A stretch of DNA of 64,000 nucleotides, taken from the NCBI GenBank assembly GCA_037903475.1, contig JBAJFG010000611.1, positions 1,674,001 through 1,738,000 of the forward strand. The letters are read 5' to 3'. Positions 57,881 through 64,000 of the stretch are shown here, piece after piece. Position 1 is the first letter of the stretch; every line of letters starts with the position of its first letter. This DNA is from Ancylostoma caninum. Taxonomy: Eukaryota; Nematoda; Chromadorea; Rhabditida; Ancylostomatidae. The position numbers and the translations under genes are program-made. The notes beneath the pieces were generated by a model. That model did no database searches, was not told the DNA's origin, and was given only the letters and a program-made list of their open reading frames with translations.

Positions 57881-59015
57881 ATGACCAATGACGTTCCGCC
57901 CAAGAATGATCACGTCACATCGAGTTAAAGCAAGACTGGTTGGCAGCGTATGAGAGAAATCGGCTTCAGCGCACCACAGGTTCGATTCCCGTTGCCTTCA
58001 ATAGATTTTTGCACTGGTCGGAATCACTTCAGAATCAAATGTGGAGCAAAGAGGGTGGAAATGTTCAAAAAATAGAGCGTGTGTAGCGAGATCAATCGAT
58101 TGCACATGCGAGGATTCGCCTGCAGGGCCCATCAGAACCTGGAAAAGTAGGGTGAATTAGACTTCGTGCTGAAGTTCTCTGACTCGAAATCAGCAAATGC
58201 TTTTCAACGTATCCATAGAAGACGATCAGCTCTATCTTTTGCCAGAGTTTCTATTCTCTAGAACTTCATATGTTTTTGGGAGCTCGATGGGAAAGTTTTT
58301 AAATTTCCGGGTCTCCGAGGGGAAATTTCCCATCTAACTCATGCAAGCAGGAGCAATTATTGGGGTGCAATAATGGGGATGAAGAGTCAATGCTTGAAGC
58401 TCTATTTCGCGAAGGGTGTGAAATTTAGGTAAAAGGCAAATTCTCTTTATGGGAGTTGAAGAAGTGAAAATCTCGCAATTTGAACAGATGGCGAAATTGG
58501 AGTAAATCTTTTTGGCAAGTCACTGAGAAGCAGTTTGCAGATATCACGAAAACTTTTTTTCTATGTTTCGTTGAGGAAATCTCCCATTTGAATACAGGAT
58601 CTGGCTCCACGAAGTCCGCTCGTTTTCCCATCAAGCTCCCAAAAACATATGAAGGTCTAGAAAATTGAAACTCTGGCAAAGGATAGAGCTGGTCGTCCTC
58701 TATGGACATATAGAAAAGCATCTGCTAATTTTGAGTCAGAGAACCTCAGCATGAGGTCTAAATAACCCTAGTTCTCCACAAACTGGCGTCCCTGTAGGCG
58801 AGTTCTCGCATGTGTAATCGATCGATTTCGCTTCCCTCATTTCATTTTCAAAAATTTAAATTCTCTCTACTCCACACTGAATCTTGAAACGGTTCCAACT
58901 CGTGCAAAAATTCTTGGAGGCGCTGGGGATCGAACCCGTGGGCACACAAATGTCAACGCTGAAACCGACTCCTCGCATGCACTGCCAACCAGTCCTGTTT
59001 AGACACGTAATGACA
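57881..59015. repeat. Palindromic unit 1: two inverted copies of a tRNA-like (SINE) repeat
   Basis: The left arm (about 57881-58310) contains a tRNA-like head on the plus strand, GACTGGTTGGCAGCGTATG with B box GGTTCGATTCC at about 57982. The right arm (about 58600-59015) is its reverse complement with B box GGATCGAACCC at 58928-58938. The arms pair over about 400 bp including GCTCTATC-TTTGCCAGAG and CATATGTTTTTGGGAGC. A spacer of about 290 bp contains CACTGAGAAGCAGTTTGCAG, also present in unit 2. Confidence 0.85.
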
Positions 59016-59374
59016 TGATCGTTCCTGCTGGCAGTCTGGTCCGATCGGATAAGGAAGGATGCATATCGACCTCAAGGTTGCTTTAGCTCCAATTTTGGGT
59101 TTTTAATGTGTTTCTTTTGTGTCTTCTGTCTTTTGTCGGGAGCAGAGGGGGGGGGGTCGTGACAAGGTGGGGGTTGGACGAGAAGATAGGGAGGGGCGTC
59201 GTATTGAGGGCCGGTTTTTCCTATCGTCATGCTTGACCCTGTGCATTATCATACGTGGTGTGACGTGGGTGAGCTGACGGCCGGTTCAGCGTGTGGCAAG
59301 AATTTTTGAGAATGACTGTACATACAAACTTTCACTTCTATATAAACAGATGATAAACGGTCCGACCTTGCCAG

Positions 59375-60455
59375 CAAGAACGACCACGTCATCACGTGTT
59401 AAAACAGGACTGGGTGGTAGCGTATGAGAGAAATCAGCTTCAGCGCACCCACAGGTTCCATTCCGGCGCCTTCAATAGATTTCTGGTTGGAATCACTTCA
59501 GGATCAGATGTGGAGTGAAGAGGGGGGAAATGTTAAAAGATGAAATGTGGGTAGCGAGATCGATCGACTGCACATAGGAGAATTCGCATGCAGGGCCCGA
59601 CAGAACATGGAAAAGTAGGGTGAATAAGACCTCGTGTTGAAGGTATCCGACTCAAAATCAGCAAATGCTTTCCAAATTATCCTTAGAGGACGATCAGCTC
59701 TATCTTTTGCGGGATGAAAAATGAATGCTTGGGCTCCACCACGTGAAGGTATGTAGTGAAATTTCGGTAAATGGCAAACTCTCTTCAAGGGAGTTGAAGA
59801 GGTGAAAACCTCACAATTTGGAGAGATGGTGAAAATGGAGTAGATCTGTTTGGGAAATCACTGAGAAGCAATTTGCAGATATCACGAAAACTTTATTTTA
59901 CGAGTTTTAGATGAGCAAATTTTTCATTTGAGTACAGAGTCTGGCTCCACAAAGTTCGATCATTTTCCCGCAATTTAGATGAGAAATCGATGGGAAATTC
60001 GCCAAATTTCCCATCGAGCTCCCAAAACTTATGCAGCTCTAGAAGATTGAGACTCTGGTAAAAGATAGAGCTTGTCCTCCTCTATGGGTGACTCAGACCC
60101 CATACTGAAGTTCTCGGACTCGAAATCAACGTCTGTTGATTTCGAGTCAGAGGACTTCAGTATGGGGTCTGAGTCAGCCCAGTTTTCTACGAACTGGCGG
60201 ACCCTGCAGGTGAATTATCGCATGTGTAATCGACCGATTTCGCTTCCCTTACTTCGTTTTCAAATCTTTTCATCTTTTCTACTCCATACTAAATTCTGAA
60301 GCGGTTCTAACCTGTGGAAAAACTTCCAGGAGGCGCCGGGAATCGAACCCGTGGGCGCGCAAATGCCAATGCTGAAACCGATTTCTCGCATGCGCTGCCA
60401 ATCAGTCCTGTTTTGACACGTAATGACGTGATTGTTCTTGCTGGCTGTCTGGTCC
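59375..60455. repeat. Palindromic unit 2, tandem relative of unit 1
   Basis: Same architecture. The left arm has GACTGGGTGGTAGCGTATG and a decayed B box (AGGTTCCATTCC, about 59453). The right arm carries the complement with B box GGAATCGAACCC near 60338. The spacer word GCAGATATCACGAAAAC is at about 59875, offset about 1.34 kb from unit 1 (58537). G-rich linkers (GGGGTCGT-GGGTCGTATTGAGG-CGGTTTTT) precede unit 1 (57755-57840) and follow units 1 and 2 (59148-59215, 60586-60660), so the whole is a tandem array of about 1.4-kb units. Confidence 0.85.
60090..60175. repeat. Near-perfect 41-bp hairpin with 4-nt loop
   Basis: 60090-60130 pairs with 60135-60175 with two mismatches around the loop GTCT. 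It begins GACTCAGACCCCATACTG. It lies at the right-arm end of unit 2 and is a secondary inversion of the sequence that appears once per arm elsewhere. Confidence 0.95.
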
Positions 60456-60585
60456 GATCAAATAAGAAACGATGCAAGTAGACTTCATGGTCGTTTTAGT
60501 TCCAATATTGTGCTTCTAATGCATTTCTTCTGTGTGTCGTTCCTTAAAACTGCTCAGTGCACAGAGGAAAGATGCGGGAGCAGAT

Positions 60586-60642
60586 GGGGGGGGGGGGGTC
60601 GTGAAAAGGTGGGGTGGGACGAGGGAAAAGGGGGGAGGGTCG
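60586..60642 (+). repeat. G-rich linker, G-quadruplex-capable
   Basis: GGGGGGGGGGGG followed by several further G3-G6 runs within 60 bp. Equivalent but diverged linkers occur at 59148-59215 and 57755-57840. Confidence 0.75.
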
Positions 60643-60692
60643 TATTGAGGGTCGGTTTTTCCCACCATCATGTTTGACCCTGTTCTGAGGCT

Positions 60693-60950
60693 GTGCTGGA
60701 AGACCTCGCGGTAGAACGAATGGAAGACCGTGATCGCGGAAAGGGAAATCTGCAGCTCGCAACGGCACATATGGAACCACTACAACCTAAACTAGCCTCA
60801 CAAGTACGATGTACCCAAAGCCCACAGCCAAGCTCAAGTGGAATACCAGCCACATTCAAGGACTGCATATTCTGTGGAGGCCGTCACTGGGCCACGGACT
60901 GTTATCGCTTCACAACATTGACCGCTAGAAGAAACCGCGTGTACGGCTGA
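60693..60950 (+). pseudogene. Retroelement gag fragment with zinc knuckle (BEL/Pao-like)
   Basis: An open frame of 85 codons ends at TGA. It reads LEDLAVERMEDRDRGKGN, a Ser/Pro linker, then DCIFCGGRHWATDCYRF. The knuckle at 60864-60902 has spacing C-x2-C-x3-H-x4-C, the variant seen in BEL/Pao gags rather than the retroviral C-x2-C-x4-H-x4-C. No pol follows in frame, so this is a fragment. It begins right at the end of the G-rich linker of the palindromic array. Confidence 0.55.
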
Positions 60951-61150
60951 AGCGTATAAAAAATTCACGCTGAGCCAAGACTGCCACACCCCTTGGAACG
61001 TAGCACATTAGAGTAACTCATGAAGTTAGAAGTTAATTAGGAAAAAACCAGTAACCCGACTAACAATGACAATGCAACTCGTCCCAATCCTGCTCCTTCG
61101 CCGCGTCCCTCGCAATGCGGCGTGACCCCTCATTAACGAGCTGCTAGCAG
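60951..61150. other. Short spacer, nothing recognised
   Basis: Separates the gag fragment from the 3'-truncated RTE. No motif seen. Confidence 0.4.
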
Positions 61151-61154
61151 TTAA

Positions 61155-62372
61155 CCAATCGCAGCGCTCCTCATCCTGCCTGCAGCCCCGCCTCTAATTA
61201 TAGCGGGTGCAAAAGGTCCGTTTCCCCTATCGAAGAGATCCGAGTAGAAGCCGTAGATGACCTCCGCCATTACCGATCTTGATGAAGAAATTGTTCCATC
61301 CGGGTGCCGGAGGGCGGACATCTTCGTCTTGCGATTGGCGAAGTCTCGGCAGGCGCTGCGAATGGTTTTCCCTGCCTCTGCGGCTTCGGCCAACACTGCT
61401 GCTCGTCTCTCCTTGAGGTCTGGTAGTTGCCTGCGGCTCTCGCGGCTCCACGCTGGCGTATAAGCTCGAGGATCTCGTAAGACAGTCGCCTCTTGGTGAC
61501 TCTTGAACCCTTGGCGCTTTTTGTGCTGTCGTGGATATGCTGAACAAGCCGATCGTACTCTTCGTTGATGTCGACAACCGCATCTTCCCGAAAGCCGGCT
61601 AACGAAGTGAAAAGATCCCAATTGATGACTCGGTACTCCTCCTCTGAAACTTCGCGGCTTTCCCTCCTTTGTGTGAGAAGAAGAATCTTGCATGAAGAAG
61701 GCGATGGTCTGATCCGGTGTAGAACTTTGGTACAACACAGACGTCGGTCAGGCAGAACCTTCGATTGACGATGATGTGGTCAATTCCATTATGGTACTCT
61801 CCACCGGGTGACTTCCACGTCCAGCGTAGAGAGGTTAGCTTCTGGAATTGTGATGTGAGTTACCATGGATGGTGTTCGTCATCATGATGAACTCAGACAG
61901 GCTCTCTCCCTGTTCGTTCCACTGCAGGTCGTGGGTACCGATGTGAAGTTCCTCAGGCGTTCTCCTGGGACCAATCTTGGCGTTGAAGTCGCCAACGATG
62001 ATCTTGTAGAATGTGTGGTCTTCCCTGTAGAACTTCTCCAAGTCCACATAGAAGCCCTCAACCTCCTCTTCGTCGTAGCTGGATGCTGGAGCATAGGCGA
62101 CGAAGATTGTCGAGTGTCGAAGGTGGCGATCAGTGAACGGTGTCGCCTCGTCTCGGTCATTCCTATGACGTCGTACCTGATCTTCCTGGCCTGCGTCATC
62201 AAATCCTCGATGGAAGCCTCCGATGCAAGCGTGCGTGCGTTGAAGGTACAGACCGTCATCGTGGTCCTTCTGGTTTCAGGCAATCTAGATAACCCATCGG
62301 ACCTCGTCCTCATTGGCGCTGCCGTACCAGTGACTCTTCCGAGATCAGGGGAACACTCTCTATAATTGCTGT
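61155..62372 (-). pseudogene. Second RTE element: endonuclease domain only, broken
   Basis: On the minus strand, in shifting frames: TVCTFNARTLASEASIEDL with DVIGMTETRRH (about 62265-62140), IIVGDFNAKIGPRRTPEELH (about 62000-61940), and GIDHIIVNRRFC followed by YTGSDHRLLH (about 61785-61690). These are all APE endonuclease blocks of an RTE, but the sequence differs clearly from the intact element at 52.3-55.3 kb. No RT palm motif follows before about 61155, so it lacks RT and is dead. Confidence 0.8.
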
Positions 62373-62429
62373 GTCGAGCTTGAGAAAATTTTAAGCATAC
62401 AGGGGATAGCTTGCTGGGCTCTATTCTCG

Positions 62430-62823
62430 CGTGGGAGGCTGGAGTGTGATTTCACCGGGAAGTTAGCCGGGCTTCCCGGGAGTGGATGATGGAGCTTATT
62501 TGTTCGAGGCGACTCCGAACCGCCTCCCTTGTACCTCCCAGTCACTTTAATGCAGGGCTTTTGGTGGGATAGATGTACAAGATACAATCTGCGGACACGC
62601 AAGCACACCCATGCATGCATGCATGAACATACCCAAGCGCTGACAGAAGGTATAGATCGTTCCGATACTGCAGAGACAGGGAGTCCATCCCCTGAATCCA
62701 CCCGCGTCTCAGAGCAGGCACAACGTCGCGTTTGGCCCGCGATCAGCCCCCTATCCGCCACCTGGGGACGCGTCATGTAGCCTCGCGATTAACCGGCTGG
62801 GATCCCTTATATGAGGGAGATCC
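62430..62823 (-). repeat. RTE-type 5' UTR, homologous to 55297-55731
   Basis: It starts (minus strand) GGATCTCCCTCATATAAGGG, then GGATCCCAGCCGGTTAATCG, GGTGGCGGATAGGGGGC and later AGCTTATTTGTTCGAGGCG. Each has a counterpart at the same spacing in the other leader. It precedes the truncated RTE. Confidence 0.85.
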
Positions 62824-64000
62824 GGGGAAGGGGAAACGTTAGAGTCAAAAATAACGTTTATGCTTACATCTTGGCCATAAACAGAAAAAAAATTATTAGT
62901 TTTTCCAGGTTACTCTTCCGTATGTTTTTCAGGAGCGATTATGATTATCCAAAGACTTGTGGCGCACCCTTTATACCTCATCAAGATAGTGTCTCTCTTT
63001 CACGGTTCTTAGGCCGCGATACCTTTACTCCACACAATTTACTCCTTCGAGATATAAGGAGAAAAGAAAAGAGTCTTGTAAACGGTTTTCCATCCACACT
63101 GGGACTTCCCACTTGATTGGAGCCGGGATACCTTCCCAATGCACAACTGAGTATATGCTTCCTTCGGGATACCTGTAGAAACCAGGCAAGAAAGAAAAGC
63201 AAAAAGGGTCCCATATCCACACCGGGTTTTTTTTTTGCTTGACCGTAAAAAAGAACCAGTCAAGTTGAATAAAATTACTTTGTTGCTTCAAAGAAAAAAA
63301 AACGAGCCAGAACTGTTCGTTCAGGAGTAATAACCGCAAAATAAAAACCATTCACCAACAAGTAGACTCACTTTAGAAGCCAATCCTTTCACGCTTAACC
63401 GGCAAAGTAATTCTTATTCTGAACCTTCCAAAGAAAACAATTAGTTGAGTATATTCGCAGAAAGTCACTGCCCACGAAACTAATGGCACAATGTCACACG
63501 CGAAGGGCTCCGAAGCTGCGCTTCGTGATTGGTATTGAATTCGAGCCTGAAAGGGAAACTTGGACTCTTGCGAAGAAGTTAATCCGTATCCCTATTACAT
63601 GTACTCTGTGATGAAATGTTTCGAATGTCTTGTCATTGATAGCCTGTATATTTTCCCCTCCCCAACTTCATTCTGGTTCCTCTCGTAAAGCTCGTTTCCC
63701 GGTAGTTCTTACTGAACTTTCTACTTCAAGTTTTTCCCATAACATTCTAAGTCCGATGTATCCCTCCGCAGTTATTCATATCGTTATTATCATTATATCA
63801 TTATATTATATTACATATCATTATATAGTTATTCATATCTTCCATGTCCAGGCACCTTGGAAGTGATGTGCGGAAGGGACTGAAAGTGGTTTATTCTCCA
63901 CCTACCCAGGTACGCATGGAACTCAGATCTTTCGCCCTGGTGTCCTTCCTTCCATTTCATCCCTCATCAAAAGTGGGCCTCTGCCTAGTCTGAGCCTCAA
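62824..64000. other. Right-edge sequence, no gene supported
   Basis: AT-rich with a degenerate ATTATAT repeat at 63783-63835. Short open frames only; no motif recognised. Confidence 0.35.

Noticed and set aside
1..64000. CRISPR arrays, prokaryotic operons, phage or biosynthetic clusters
   Set aside because: Spliced genes, nematode transposons and lack of regular short direct repeats exclude these.

Overview
The window is eukaryotic and looks like a parasitic strongylid nematode, most likely a hookworm or close relative. The evidence is short, intron-rich genes with TTTCAG-like acceptors, some GC-AG introns, a pepsin/cathepsin D-like aspartic protease of the type expanded in hookworms and Haemonchus, and a dense load of nematode-type transposable elements (mariner, RTE and CR1-like LINEs, tRNA-derived SINEs, MITEs, a possible BEL/Pao relic). 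The species cannot be fixed from the sequence alone.

Host genes are few. (1) Minus strand, 1995-5472: the N-terminal six coding exons of an adducin (class II aldolase-like head); the rest lies off the left edge. (2) Minus strand, about 29144 down to 17359: ten phase-consistent exons of a DOK-family PH-PTB adaptor, assembled here by hand. Its 5.1 kb GC-AG intron has collected a LINE fragment, an intact mariner and a headless SINE. (3) Plus strand, 36169-38404: a complete 11-exon secreted aspartic protease with both DTG motifs, a TATA box and a GATA site, and an antisense tRNA-derived SINE with an 11-bp target-site duplication in intron 4. (4) Minus strand, 40063-40405: a J-domain (DnaJ) pseudogene fragment. 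Several cysteine-rich or otherwise plausible exons (15.6 kb, 16.4 kb, 31.7-35.4 kb) are given as candidates only.

The right third (40.5-64 kb) is mostly mobile DNA: small palindromic MITEs (40.5-41.2 kb), GC-rich and TTTGGCAAG repeats (43-45.7 kb), an env-like relic (46.8-47.45 kb), a near full-length CR1-like LINE (about 47.5-52.1 kb) broken by single-base frameshifts and carrying a 461-bp foldback element in ORF1, an RTE LINE with an uninterrupted 995-aa ORF (52.3-55.7 kb), gag-like pieces (56.2 and 60.7 kb) separated by two tandem units of about 1.4 kb whose arms are inverted copies of a tRNA-like repeat, and a second RTE (61.2-62.8 kb) that keeps its 5' end but lacks its RT.

The stretches 5.5-15 kb, 30-31.7 kb, 32-33 kb, 41.3-43 kb and 62.8-64 kb show no gene I can support. 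I did not find a new multi-gene system. The strongest new-looking items are the palindromic SINE-bearing tandem units, the RTE 5' terminus shared by two different RTE copies, the DOK-like adaptor whose PTB lacks the canonical arginines, and the foldback and MITE families.
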